A stretch of DNA of 64,000 bases, from positions 29,820,579-29,884,578 of the forward strand of contig NC_091340.1 of NCBI RefSeq assembly GCF_038502225.1, read 5' to 3'. Positions within the stretch are counted from its first letter, which is position 1. Every line of letters begins with the position of its first letter. This DNA comes from Cherax quadricarinatus (taxonomy: Eukaryota > Arthropoda > Malacostraca > Decapoda > Parastacidae). Below, one piece after another: positions 23,337-33,221 of the stretch. The notes beneath the pieces are model-generated. The model made no database searches and had not been told where the DNA came from. It saw only the letters and a program-made list of their open reading frames with translations. The position numbers and the translations under genes were made by a program.

Positions 23337-23705
23337 CTATGTGATGGCAGGGTTTACTGTTTTCAGGAGGATTCTTGCTAAGACTTCGGAGATGGTGAAG
23401 CTGCCGTTGTTTTGTTTAATTGTATTCGAAACAGCGATCAGTGCTGATTCAAGGCACTTGCGTCTGCGGAAATTAGTTTCTTTGATCACTAATTGGGCGT
23501 CTCTGAATTTCATGAGATGATTGGTGGAATTTCGGTGTTGTACACAGGCGTTGTTCAGGTTATCGTTCCTACATGCGTAAATGTGTTCATTGAGGCGGGT
23601 GTCGAGGTTTCTTGCTGTTTCACCTACGTAAATCTTGTCACAGCCTCCACAGGGTATAGTGTAAACTCCTGCATTGACTGGTTCGTGGTGCTTGGATTTT
23701 GTCCT
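23337..23705 (-). pseudogene. Penelope-like GIY-YIG endonuclease, C-terminal remnant
   Basis: About 122 codons open on the minus strand, ending with TAG at 23337-23339. It reads NAGVYTIPCGGCDKIYVGET, then ARNLDTRLNEHIYACR, the GIY-YIG core with its paired cysteines and Arg/Glu-type catalytic region, followed by HRNSTNHLMKFRDAQLV and RRKCLESALIAVS, the usual tail. The RT is absent because the copy is 5'-truncated just upstream of the nuclease; there the sequence switches to the inverted 3' end. It differs enough from PLE-1 (GVYSISCSSC) to be a separate family. Confidence 0.88.
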
Positions 23706-23742
23706 GGTTTATATACCCTCTGTGTCCATGTATTGTTTGTAA

Positions 23743-23779
23743 TGGCTTGATAAAGCTCCTGGAGAGCGAAACGTTGCCA
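23743..23779 (+). ncRNA. Hammerhead-like motif, PLE-2 inverted arm
   Basis: TGGC 23743-23746, TTGATAAA, GCTCCTGGAGAGC, GAAACGTT, GCCA 23776-23779. Confidence 0.5.
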
Positions 23780-23825
23780 CAATAAATGTCACATTAGTTG
23801 CACTTGTGTCCTGTTACTTTACTTA

Positions 23826-23840
23826 CAGAGAATAAGCTGT
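23826..23840 (+). repeat. Target sequence CAGAGAATAAGCTGT, right copy
   Basis: Identical to 21024-21038. Confidence 0.75.
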
Positions 23841-24185
23841 CTATGTACTAAAATATATTGGCATGATCAGCTTCCACTCTATTCCACTTAGTCTCGTTTA
23901 TTTCTTTGAGCCTCGTGTAGACTTTTGCATAGTTTTATCATTTTTTTTCTCATGCCAAAAAAGTTCAATGCTAACAGTTATATTATGACAGAGAACAAAA
24001 CAGATTACCAAGTTTAAATAATCGGCAGAGAGCTAAAATACTTTGTAAAGAGAAAAAGATAGTTTTTTTTCTGTGTAAGTGAGCAATTAACATCGGGACC
24101 TCAGGAAAACGCTCCTTTTTTTTTCTCTCTCTTCCCCGTGTAGGTGGATTATAATCCGGCAACGTGTGGTAAATGGTCGAGGAGA
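23841..24185. other. No recognised feature
   Basis: AT-rich, with T-runs near 23940 and 24065-24125. Confidence 0.5.
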
Positions 24186-24280
24186 AACAAAATATGTGAA
24201 TGGATGGATTGAGAAGGATGTGCCTGGTATGGGCCAGCAGGCCTGCTGCAGTGTTCCTCATTTCTTATGTTCTTATGTAC
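24186..24280 (+). mobile_element. LINE A family 3' end, plus orientation
   Basis: GGGCCAGCAGGCCTGCTGCA, GTGTTCCTCATTTCTTATG and TTCTTATG correspond to the inverse of the LINE A tail region (GAACACTGCAGAAGACCTAC, CATAAGAACATAAG). Confidence 0.65.
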
Positions 24281-24329
24281 CAGGGTACAAGGGCCGGCGT
24301 GTGTATAAATGTTTAGAAAATCGACGGGA

Positions 24330-24485
24330 CGATAAATGAGACAATTGTTTAACATTTGGGTATGTTTATTCTGGAAATGTTGGCCAACCAGTGGCTTCTT
24401 CAGTCCAATACAGAGAAGAATAGTGGAAGATGAGGAGTAGTTTGAGACAATCAGTCCCTCAGCCTGGAGTCAATCAGTAGATCAG
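24330..24485 (-). mobile_element. Hammerhead-tail element, degraded
   Basis: GAGACAATTGTTTAACATTT, GTATGTTTATTCTGG, AATGTTGGCCAACCAGTGGC, TTCTTCAGTCC and AATCAGTCCCTCAGCC follow the order of the other tails. The motif (24371-24406) retains CTGAAGAA and GGA/TCC stem I but has CAACATT where others have GAAACGT. Confidence 0.65.
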
Positions 24486-24539
24486 TCTTGATAAGAAGGG
24501 TGGAACCAAGTCTAGGAAGCGCAAGATGTGGAATCACTC

Positions 24540-24613
<74 letters not shown>
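24540..24613. repeat. (GA)n microsatellite
   Basis: About 37 GA dinucleotides without interruption. The following 430 bp (24614-25044) hold nothing recognised. Confidence 0.98.
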
Positions 24614-25044
24614 CAGAGTGTAGCAGGATCAGATCGAGAGGACACACGGGAAGGAACCAAAACGATGAGATACAATTCACGGAACGGGGAAGAATTTGAG
24701 TCTTAAATCTCACAGGAGAACAATGTGAGAAACCACTATGTGGTAGACACAAGGAGTAGCACCAGAACGAGTGAACACAAAGAGTGTACCAGAGGACAAA
24801 AACAGTGGAACCAATTCGAGGAGACACGAAGATTGCAACGACAAGGACACACGAAAGAACTAACGAAAGACGAAGGGGAAAAAATGAGCCAGAAACAAAA
24901 ACAAATCATTACTACCTGGATCTGAACCGTAAAATGAAAAGAAATACTTCCTTATTCATTACATATATAATACCTCTGGTAATATTTAATCTTGACCACA
25001 GTGTACGTAGCGGTGTGAGGAACAATGGACACTCTCACAAGATC

Positions 25045-25132
25045 TGTTTGTGACTTGAAAAAGCCCAACTGTGTGGGCGAAACGTTGTCAATAAAGAATC
25101 GCAATATACTCTATTTGTGCTTATTTTTATTC
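25045..25132 (+). mobile_element. Hammerhead-tail element, GTGGGC family, short copy
   Basis: GATCTGTTTGTGACTTG, the stem-loop and CAATAAAGAATCGCAATATA parallel the copy at 19616. The motif at 25051-25090 keeps TGAC/GTCA stem I; stem II has one extra A (GCCCAACTGTGTGGGC). Confidence 0.7.
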
Positions 25133-25135
25133 CAG

Positions 25136-25644
25136 TGTGAGGAGGTCCCACTCTGGAGGTCCCACTCTGGAGGTCCCACTCTTGAGGTCCCACTCTTGAG
25201 GTCCCACTCTGGAGGTCCCACTCCAGAGCTCCTCACTCTGGAGCTCCCACTCCGGAGCTCCTCACTCCTGAGCACCCACTCCGGAACTCCCACTCCGGAG
25301 CTCCTCACTCCTGAGCACCCACTCCGGAACTCCCACTCCGGAGCTCCTCACTCCGGAGCTCCCACTCCGGAGCACCCACTCCGGAACTCCCACTCCAGAG
25401 CACCCACTCCGGAACTCCCACTCCGGAGCACCCACTCCGGAACTCCAACTCCGCAGCACCCACTCCGGAACTCCCACTCCGGAGCACCCACTCCGGAACT
25501 CCCCCTCCGGAGCACCCACTCCGGAGCTCATACTCCATAGCTCCCACTCCTGAGCTCCCACTCCAGAGTTCCCACTCCGGAGCTCCCACTCCTGAGCTCC
25601 CACTCCAGAGTTCCCACTCCGGAGCTCCCACTCCAGAGTTCCCA
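25136..25644. repeat. 14-bp minisatellite, left part
   Basis: Units such as GGAGCTCCCACTCC, GGAACTCCCACTCC, GGAGCACCCACTCC and, at the start, GGAGGTCCCACTCT. Ordered as rough 28-bp dimers in 25370-25520. Interrupted by a SINE-1 foldback and resumed at 25749. Confidence 0.93.
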
Positions 25645-25748
25645 AACCATACCCCGGCCGGGATTGAACCCGCGGTCAGAGAGTCTCAAAACTCCAGCCC
25701 GGCCGGGGTATGGTTTGTTTGCAATCGTGTCATTACGATTTCGTGAGT
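25645..25748. mobile_element. SINE-1 inverted pair inside the 14-bp array
   Basis: CCATACCCCGGCCGGG with ATTGAACCCGCGGTCAGAGA faces CCCGGCCGGGGTATGG, which continues as TTTGTTTGCAATCGTGTCAT and TACGATTTCGTGAGTC. The right side therefore continues into the SINE-1 body while the left side is a truncated inverted copy. Confidence 0.75.
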
Positions 25749-25880
25749 CCAGAGTTCTCACTTCGGAGCTCCCACTCCAGAGTTCAAACTTCGGAGCTCC
25801 CACTCCGGAGCTCCCACTCCGGAGTTCCCACTCCAGAGCTCCCACTCCGGAGCTCCCACTCCGGAGCTCCCACTCTGGAG
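25749..25880. repeat. 14-bp minisatellite, right part
   Basis: CCAGAGTTCTCACTTC, GGAGCTCCCACTCC and similar units continue the array after the SINE. Confidence 0.9.
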
Positions 25881-26251
25881 CTATGAAACTGAGCAGGTGT
25901 TGAGAAATGTCAGATAATTCAGGAATTTCCTAAGCCCCACAGAGGTCACATGGAGGTTCAGATTGCGTCATTACGCTCGTGAATACAAGACCAGCAAAAA
26001 ATTTGTTATTAATGACTTACGGCTTAATGGACAAATATGAAACAAGACAAAAAAAAAAAATAACAGTACAGTTGAGTCTGTCCTTAAAGAAAAATTATAC
26101 ACATGAGTTATTACCTGATACAATGGTAATTTTTCACAGACTTGAAGGGAAAATGGGAGGCAATCAGGTTAATCCAAGGAGAGTGAGGAGAGGGCCAATT
26201 CCTTGTTATCAAGAATCCTTTACCAGCATGAAGATACATTTTCTGAGATAA
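25881..26251. other. No recognised feature
   Basis: Unassigned sequence with an A-run at 26050-26060. GTCATTACG near 25970 could be a scrap of SINE-1. Confidence 0.45.
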
Positions 26252-27275
26252 AAGGACACAAGTGTAATTAATGAGACGTTTGCAGCAGCAGCAGCAGCAG
26301 CAGCAGTGCAGCGGGCGGGCAGCAGCAGCAGCAGTGCAGCTGCAGCAGCAGCACAGGCCAGCAGAAACAGCGCAGCAGCAGCTGCAGCAGCAGCGCAGCA
26401 GCAGCAGCAGTCCCGGGCAGCAGCAGCAGCAGCAGCAGTGGCAGCAGCAGTGCAGCAGCAGAGAAGGGTGTGCGCAGCAGCAGCAGCGCCAGCAGGGCAG
26501 CAGCAGCAGTGCAGCAGAGCAGAGCAGTGGCAGCGTGGCAGAGCAGAGCAGCAGCGGTAGCGCAGTGGCAGCTGCAGTAGCAGCAGCAGCAGGAGCAGCG
26601 TGGCAGCGGGCAGTAGCAGAGCACATGCAGAGTAGTGCCACAGCAGCCCCCTTAGCAGCAGCTGCAGCAGCAGCGCAGCAGCAGCGCAGCAGCAGTGCAG
26701 CAGCACCCGTCAAGCAGCAGCTGCAGCAGCAACTGCAGAGCAGCCGGGCAGCAGCTGCAGAGCAGCTGAAGCAGCAGTGCAGTAGAAACAGAGTAGTCAG
26801 AGCACAGCTTTTATATAGCAAGGCAGCTGTGGCAGCAGCGTAAGTGCAGCAGTGCAGCAGCCAGAGCAGCTGCGGGCAGCCAGCAGCGTAGGCAGCACCC
26901 GCAGCAGCAGAGCTGCAGAGCTGGCTGAGAGCTGTAGAGTAGAGTGAGAGGCAGTGTTGTGTAGCAGCGAGCAGAATGAAGCAGCAGAGCTGCTGTGAGT
27001 GAGCAGCAACAGTGTGAGCAGCTGTAGCTGAGAGTTGGCAGCAGTGGCGGGCTGAATAACAGGCGTAGTTGTGAGAGTAGTAGTAGTTTGGCAGTAGCAG
27101 CTGGAGCTGCAGAGCTAGCAGTAGCTAAGCAAGCCGAGCAGCTGTGTAGCAAGTGGCAGCTAGAGTAGCAGCAAGCTGTTGCAGTAGCTGAGCAAGTAGG
27201 TGTGTGCAGCAGTGCAGTGAGTTGCAGTAGCAGCTGCAGTAGGGGTTAGCGGGCTGCAGAATTGCTGTAGCAGCT
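26252..27275. repeat. Degenerate CAG-type trinucleotide tract, about 1 kb
   Basis: It begins with a piece of the PLE-2 tail (AAAAGGACACAAGTGTAATT, GAGACGTTTGC). From 26280 it is dominated by GCA/CAG triplets with GTGCAGC, GGGCAGC and GTAGCAG variants, grading into more diverged CAG/TAG motifs after 26850. The plus strand stays open for 190 codons (poly-Gln/Ser/Ala). Without a start context, splice sites or a partner domain there is no ground for a gene. Confidence 0.85.
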
Positions 27276-27852
27276 GCGAGCCTCCAGGGTGAGGGACTGA
27301 TCAACTTGTTCCAGACCATGGAGCTAAACTCTTCTCCAGGGTGAGGGACTGATCACCTTGCTCCAGACCATGGAGCTGAACTCTTCTCCAGAGTGAGGGA
27401 CTGATCACCTTGCTCCAGACCATTGAGCTGAACTCTTCTCCAGGATGAGGGACTGATCACCTTGCTCCAGACCATGGAGCTGAACTCTTCTCCAGGGTGA
27501 GGGACTGATCACCTTGCTCCAGACCATGGAGCTGAACTCTTCTCCAGAGTGAGGGACTGATCACCTTGTTCCAGACCATGGAACTGAACTCTTCTCCAGG
27601 ATGAGAGACTGATCACCTTGTTCCAGACCATGGAGCTGAACCCTTCTCCAAGGTGAGGGACTGACCACCTTGTTCCAGACCATGGAGCTGAACTCTTCTC
27701 CAGGATGAGGGACTGATCACCTTGTTCCAGACCATGGAGCTGAACTCTTCTCCAGGCTGAGAGACTGATCACCTTGTTCCAGACCATGGAGCTGAACTCT
27801 TCTCCAGGCTGAGGGACTGATCACCTTATTCCAGACCATGGAGCTGAACTGT
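27276..27852. repeat. 52-bp minisatellite, about 11 copies, derived from a hammerhead-tail element
   Basis: The unit is AGGGTGAGGGACTGATCACC, TTGCTCCAGACCATGGAGCT, GAACTCTTCTCC. The same sequence occurs once, uninterrupted, in the tandem hammerhead units (22735-22790: CTATGGAACTGAACTTCTCC, AGGCCGAGGGACTGACAACC). One and a half further units resume at 28165. Confidence 0.93.
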
Positions 27853-28164
27853 CAAATAGATTATTGGTAATGCTGCAAGCGGGGTGTGAATTATAAACAT
27901 CTTCGGAGGCTTCTTACTTTATCTGCAAAGTCGTGGTGGGTACAGAGGCTTGTGTGTTGTGCCCATGGCCCTGGAAGGGCCATCCCACGAGGAAGAGAGC
28001 TAGTAGGCCTTCTGTCTTGCTGCTAGGCCGCTGTGTGAGTGGGAGAGTGTGGGACCAGCGTCCCACAGACCTGGTCAGGCCCAGAGGGCAGCACCTTAGT
28101 GGCGCGAAATATGAACGAAGCTGGCAGACAGCATAAGCTGTCTGAGCAGACAGTACAGGCTGTC
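27853..28164. other. Unassigned insertion between 52-bp units
   Basis: Unrelated to the flanking array and containing GGCAGACAGCATAAGCTGTC, TGAGCAGACAGTACAGGCTG and TCTACAG, i.e. two near-repeats of CAGACAG..GCTGTCT. No coding similarity. Confidence 0.4.
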
Positions 28165-28380
28165 TACAGAACTCTTCTCCAGGATGAGGGACTGATCACC
28201 TTTTACCAGACCATGGAGCTGAACTCTTCTCCAGGCTGAGGGACTGACCACCTCAAATTCTGTTCCTCCAAGGTTGATTGACTGATTTCCTCTTCTGCCT
28301 CAATATTTGACTGAAGAAGCCTACTATGTAGGCAAAACGCTTCAGCAATAAATACATCCAACTGTTGTATACATAAGTTT
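28165..28380 (+). mobile_element. Hammerhead-tail element (source of the 52-bp array)
   Basis: It runs from the last array units through CTGACCACCTCAAATTCTG, GATTGACTGATTTCCTC, the motif and CAATAAATACATCCAACTG to GTTGTATACATAAG, the same order as in the unit at 22735-22934. Confidence 0.75.
28307..28345 (+). ncRNA. Hammerhead-like motif
   Basis: TTGA/TCAG stem I, CTGAAGAA core, stem II GCCTAC-TAT-GTAGGC, then AAAACGCT. Compared with TTCGA/TCGGA of the tandem units, the third stem I pair changed C-G to T-A with pairing kept. The GAAACGT block carries two changes, so this copy is likely dead. Confidence 0.5.
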
Positions 28381-30158
28381 TGATGTCCAGTGTTACAGAT
28401 GCATTGATGTACAGTGTTGCAGATGCATTGATGTACAGTGTTGCAGATGCACTAATGTACAGTGTTGCAGATGCGCTGATATACAGTGTTACAGATGCGT
28501 TGATGTACAGTGTTCCAGATGCATTGATGTACAGTGTTACATTTGCATTGATGCACAGTGTTGCAGATGCACTGATGTACAGTGTTGCAGATGCATTGAT
28601 GTAGAGTGTTGCAGATGCATTGATATACAGTATTGCAGATGCGCTGATGTACAGTGTTCCAGATGCATTGATGTAGAGTGTTCCAGATGCATTGATATAC
28701 AGTGTTTCAGATGCATTGATATACAGTGTTCCAGATGCATTGATATACAGTGTTCCAGATGCATTGATATACAGTGTTCCAGATGCATTGATGTACAGTG
28801 TTCCAGATGCATTGATATACAGTGTTGCAGATGCATTGAAGTACATTGTTCCAGATGCATTGGTGTACAGTGTTGCAGATGCACTGATGAACAGTGTTCC
28901 AGATGCATTGATGTACAGTGTTGCAGATGCACTGATGTACAGTGTTCCAGATGCATTGATATACAGTGTTCCAGATGCATTGATGTACAGTGTTGCAGAT
29001 GCACTGATGTACACTGTTCCAGATGCACTGATGTACAGTGTTCCAGATGCACTGATGTACAGTGTTCTAGATGCACTGATGTACAGTGTTCTAGATGCAT
29101 TGATGTACAGTGTTGCAGATGCACTGATGTACAGTGTTCCAGATGCACTGATGTACAGTGTTGCAGATGCACTGATGTACAGTGTTCCAGATGCACTGAT
29201 GTACAGTGTTGCAGATGCACTGATGTACAGTGTTGCAGATGCACTGATGTACAGTGTTGCAGATGCACTGATGTACAGTGTTCCAGATGCACTGATGTAC
29301 AGTGTTGCAGATGCACTGATGTACAGTGTTGCAGATGCACTGATGTACTGTGTTGCAGATGCACTGATGTACAGTGTTCCAGATGCACTGATGTACAGTG
29401 TTCCAGATGCACTGATGTACAGTGTTGCAGATGCACTGATGTACAGTGTTCCAGATGCACTGATGTACAGTGTTGCAGATGCACTGATATACAGTGTTGC
29501 AGATGCACTGATGTACAGTGTTGCAGATGCACTGATGTACAGTGTTCCAGATGCACTGATGTACAGTGTTCCAGATGCACTGATGTACAGTGTTGCAGAT
29601 GCACTGATGTACAGTGTTGCAGATGCACTGATGTACAGTGTTCCAGATGCACTGATGTACAGTGTTGCAGATGCACTGATGTACAGTGTTGCAGATGCAC
29701 TGATGTACAGTGTTGCAGATGCACTGATGTACAGTGTTCCAGATGCACTGATGTACAGTGTTGCAGATGCACTGATGTACAGTGTTGCAGATGCACTGAT
29801 GTACAGTGTTGCAGATGCACTGATGTACAGTGTTCCAGATGCACTGATGTACAGTGTTCCAGATGCACTGATGTACAGTGTTGCAGATGCACTGATGTAC
29901 AGTGTTGCAGATGCACTGATGTACAGTGTTCCAGATGCACTGATGTACAGTGTTCCAGATGCACTGATGTACAGTGTTGCAGATGCACTGATGTACAGTG
30001 TTGCAGATGCACTGATGTACAGTGTTGCAGATGCACTGATGTACAGTGTTCCAGATGCACTGATGTACAGTGTTCCAGATGCACTGATGTACAGTGTTCC
30101 AGATGCACTGATGTACAGTGTTCCAGATGCACTGATGTACAGTGTTCCAGATGCACTG
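28381..30158. repeat. 24-bp minisatellite, about 74 copies, open on both strands
   Basis: The unit is GATGTACAGTGTTGCAGATG plus CACT; the main variant has TTCCAG for TTGCAG. Because 24 is a multiple of three and the unit lacks stops in several frames, open frames of 543 (plus), 667 and 539 codons (minus) appear. The first fifteen or so units have CATT instead of CACT and more changes; those after 29000 are very uniform. Confidence 0.95.
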
Positions 30159-30547
30159 TTAAATAACATCCTGTTAAAAAGTTTTAATAACAGCCTGACT
30201 ATTGTCTCTATTACGTACCCATTATTTTTTTTAGATTCAGTTGGTTTAAATCTCAAATTCTTTCAAAAGCGAATATTCTTAATTAAAAATTATGAGTTTT
30301 TTCGTTTTATTGTTGAAGAGTAATATAATTTTTTTTATGTAGCTGTTATTAATGAGAATAATACACAAATGTCCTGTTTTTTGTTTTTTAAATATAAGAC
30401 GTCTTTCTAATTAAAAATTACGGGACTCATAATATTGCCTAGAGATAAATTGTTGGGAAATTTCCCAGGTTGGGAAATTTCCCTATTTTTCCCATCTTTC
30501 TTACGTTCTCAGATGCAACCTTTCCTTCTTCCTGGTCTCTTTAACTT
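30159..30547. other. No recognised feature, AT-rich
   Basis: AT-rich with a repeated GGGAAATTTCCC-like palindrome at 30456-30495. Confidence 0.5.
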
Positions 30548-30692
30548 GACTCACGAAATCGTAATGACACGATTGTCAACAAGACAAACCACGTGTGGGG
30601 TTTGAACCCGCTGGCCCAGTGGCTAACGCGTCGGTCTGGAGTGTTGAGACTCTCTGACCGCGGGTTCAAACCCCACCCGTGGTATGGTTTAT
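30548..30692 (+). mobile_element. SINE-1: tRNA-derived, inverted pair
   Basis: The left part (30548-30612) is an inverted end: GACTCACGAAATCGTAATGA, CACGATTGTC, GTGGGGTTTGAACCC. The right part (30613-30692) is a plus-oriented tRNA-like head: GCTGGCCCAGTGGCTAACGC (A-box), GTCGGTCTGGAG, GACTCTCTGACC and GCGGGTTCAAACCCC (B-box), then ACCCGTGGTATGGTTT. This is the best-preserved head in the window. Pol III promoter boxes are internal, as in other tRNA SINEs. Confidence 0.8.
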
Positions 30693-30833
30693 TTGCCTCT
30701 TTAATTCCCATGGTTATCTTCCATTATTCTTTCCTTCATAATTCAAGTTTCTTCCCACACTTCATCCGCCCTCCTTTAATTTTTTTCCATGTGTCAACCC
30801 TTCGTTCTCCTCCAAGTTACTATTGACCTCATT

Positions 30834-30850
30834 ATTTATTATTATTATTA

Positions 30851-30941
<91 letters not shown>

Positions 30942-30943
30942 CT
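30834..30943. repeat. (ATT)n microsatellite
   Basis: TTA/ATT repeats with single GTT and AAT interruptions. Flanks (30693-30833 and 30944-31110) are C/T-rich and without genes. Confidence 0.97.
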
Positions 30944-31110
30944 TTGCTATTACTCTGGTTCTAAATTTTACCTATCTCTCTAGCCTCTACTGTCCTTCGT
31001 ATCCTCTCTCTCACTTTCCATTTCCCCTCTCCGTCCCTCTTTTCATATTACACTTCCCCTTCCCTCTCTACCCTCATCATTCCCTGTCACTTTTATCTTT
31101 CTAAGTATTG

Positions 31111-31514
31111 CAAGTCACGGAACGGATGGAGTTTGAACCCATGTCGAGTGAGTTGTAAGTTAAGTATTGCAAAAACCTCACGATGTTCATAATTTGTCTC
31201 TGTTTGGCCTCAAAAGGCAAATTTAGCTATATTCAATTTGCTCCATATAAAAATTTACCTGCAAAAATTAATTTAGCTCCGAGGGCCGCAATGCCTAATT
31301 GCTTTTCAGATTCTCCCTTTAATTTTAGCGAAAAGTAAAAATATTCTGGACCAGGTAGGCAACACTCTCAACAGAGTAAGTCTATGTGACTTACTCTTTC
31401 TTGTGATGAGTCCCTTCTGACTTAGCCTCCTCCTCCTAGTTCTCTTCCTTTTAACCTCACTGGCTGAAAATACCCACAGAACTGTTGCTGAAAGTTCTCT
31501 ATCACACAGTTACA
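31111..31514. other. Possible SINE scrap, otherwise nothing recognised
   Basis: CAAGTCACGGAACGGATGGA and GTTTGAACCCATGTCGAG (31109-31150) resemble a SINE-1 end at 10740. The remainder matches nothing else here. Confidence 0.4.
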
Positions 31515-31722
31515 ACCAGGGAGGTACTACTATCCTCTGAGGTACTATTGTCCAGGGAGGTACTACTATCTTCTGAGGTACTATTGTCCAGGGAGGTACT
31601 ACTATCTTCTGAGGTACTATTGTTCAGGGAGGTACTACTATCTTCCAAGGTACTATCATCCAGGGAGGTACTACTATACTCTGAGGTACTATTGTACAGG
31701 GAGGTACTACTATCTTCTGAGG
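31515..31722. repeat. 36-bp minisatellite, left part
   Basis: GAGGTACTATTGTCCAGGGA plus GGTACTACTATCTTCT. Broken by the palindrome at 31723 and resumed at 31902. Confidence 0.93.
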
Positions 31723-31901
31723 TTGTAATAAAGTTGGTAGAATTACCGACAATATGTAAAGTAAAAGGACACAAGTGCAACTAATGTGACATTTATTGTG
31801 GCAACGTTTCGCTCTCCAGGAGCTTTATCAAGCTCCTGGAGAGCGAAACGTTGCCACAATAAATGTCACATTAGTTGCACTTGTGTCCTTTTACTTTACA
31901 T
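31723..31901. mobile_element. Near-perfect palindrome of the PLE-2 tail inserted in the 36-bp array
   Basis: The left half is TGTAATAAAGTTGGTAGAAT ... GTAAAGTAAAAGGACACAAG ... GGCAACGTTTCGCTCTCC; the right half is its complement from CTCCTGGAGAGCGAAACG to CCTTTTACTTTACA, with the centre at AGGAGCTTTATCAAGCTCCT. The left half is longer by the GTTGGTAGAATTACCGAC end. TCTTCTGAGGT stands on both sides (31712-31722, 31902-31912) out of phase with the 36-bp period, which indicates an 11-bp target duplication. Stem I strands were lost at the centre, so neither hammerhead-like motif is complete. Confidence 0.85.
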
Positions 31902-32396
31902 CTTCTGAGGTATTGTTATCCAAGGAGGTACTACTATCCTCTGAGGTACTATTGTCCAGGGAGGTACTACTGTCTTCTGAGGTACTATTGTCCAGGGAGG
32001 CACTACTATCTTCTGAGGTACTATCATCCAGGGAGGTACTACTATCCTCTGAGGTACTATTGTCCAAGGAGGTACTACTATCTTCTGAGGTACTATCATC
32101 CAGAGAGGTACTACTATCCTCTGAGGTACTATTGTCCAGGGAGGTACTACTATTTTCTGAGGTACTATTGTCCAGGGAGGTACTACTATCTTCTGAGGTA
32201 CTATCATCCAGAGAGGTACTACTATCCTCTGAGGTACTATTGTCCAGGGAGGTACTACTATTTTCTGAGGTACTATTGTCCAGGGAGGTACTACTATCTT
32301 CTGAGGTACTATCATCCAGAGAGGTACTACTATCCTCTGAGGTACTATCGTCCAGGGAGGTATTGTACTACCATCGTATGAGGTACTACCATACTA
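31902..32396. repeat. 36-bp minisatellite, right part
   Basis: About 13 further units. A 108-bp pattern (TATCATCCAGAGAGG unit plus two others) recurs at 32090-32340. Confidence 0.93.
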
Positions 32397-33221
32397 TTAG
32401 GCACCATCTGAGTGAATGTTGCTGCCTCTTCCATCTACTGATATACCATACAACTTTATCATCTAGTTACCGAGCAATAAATCCTTCAGCTTTCTCTTCA
32501 CAACATCAACACTCTCAATTCCTACCCTCCTTTCTCTTTGTCTGCATGCCAAACAAAACGTACATCTACTCTCTGTCTATCTGTCTGTCTCTGTCTCTGT
32601 TTCTCTCTCTCTGTCTCTGTCTCTGTCTGTCTGTCTCTGTCTCTCTCTCTCTCAACCAAATAATAATTTCTTCCTCTCCTTCCCTAACCTTCATCGTCCC
32701 TTCTTTTGGTCTTTCATTTAGCTATCCTTTCTTTTCCTCGTAAATATTAATCAGTTTCCACTATCTTTCCTTCCCTTTTCCCTATTAATAAGTAAACACC
32801 TTATTTTTTTTCCTTCATTATTACCTAATCAATCACCGTCTCTTCCTCCCCAACCTTGAGTTATCAGTCATCTACCCCTTGCATCCCCTCTAACGTACGA
32901 GACCCGAAGATTAATGATCAACAGGTCTGTGTTGTGAGGCATCCTGTGTCTCAGAGCACAAGAACTCCACCCTCAGTACATGACAATAACAATTTATCCA
33001 AAGTAACAGCCAATACACGGATTCACGGCGAGTCTTCCGGTGGACAGCAGCAAAGAGGATATTCTGAGAGTAAATACGTTTCTCGTTACAAAATAGTTAA
33101 GAATTCAATAGCTTGAGAATGCAGAAAAGATGATTGCATTTTATTATGGGAAAGAAATTATTATAACTAATACCAAGCGCTAAGTCCACCAGGGTCATAC
33201 AGTGTTGCAGGGTAGAGTGTG
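32397..33221. other. Pyrimidine-rich spacer, no gene
   Basis: Contains a (CTGT)n/(CT)n mixed microsatellite at 32571-32655. No gene recognised; the minor frame at 32856-33116 has no known relatives. Confidence 0.5.

Larger units (their letters stand above)
22943..23825 (-). mobile_element. PLE-2: 5'-truncated Penelope-like element with inverted copy of its own 3' end
   Basis: Minus-oriented. From its 3' end at 22943: AATAAAGTTGGTAGAATTAC, TGTAAAGTAAAAGGACACAA, a hammerhead-like motif (23015-23051), GGTATATAAAGGCTC, a (TAG)n run near 23140-23170, UTR, and the GIY-YIG coding remnant (23337-23705). Beyond the truncated coding end, an inverted copy of the 3' region (23707-23820) is attached, with its own plus-strand motif. 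PLE-1 has the same plan. Target copies AATAAGCTGT flank it at 22933 and 23831. The tail family also occurs at 5632, 31723, 26252 and 55172. Confidence 0.85.

Noticed and set aside
26111..27152. Cys/Leu- and Gln/Ala-rich frames as a polyglutamine protein
   Set aside because: Only the CAG tract supports them; no flanking domain, and several frames are open at once.
28253..30323. Opposing open frames of 667, 543 and 539 codons
   Set aside because: Product of the 24-bp unit.
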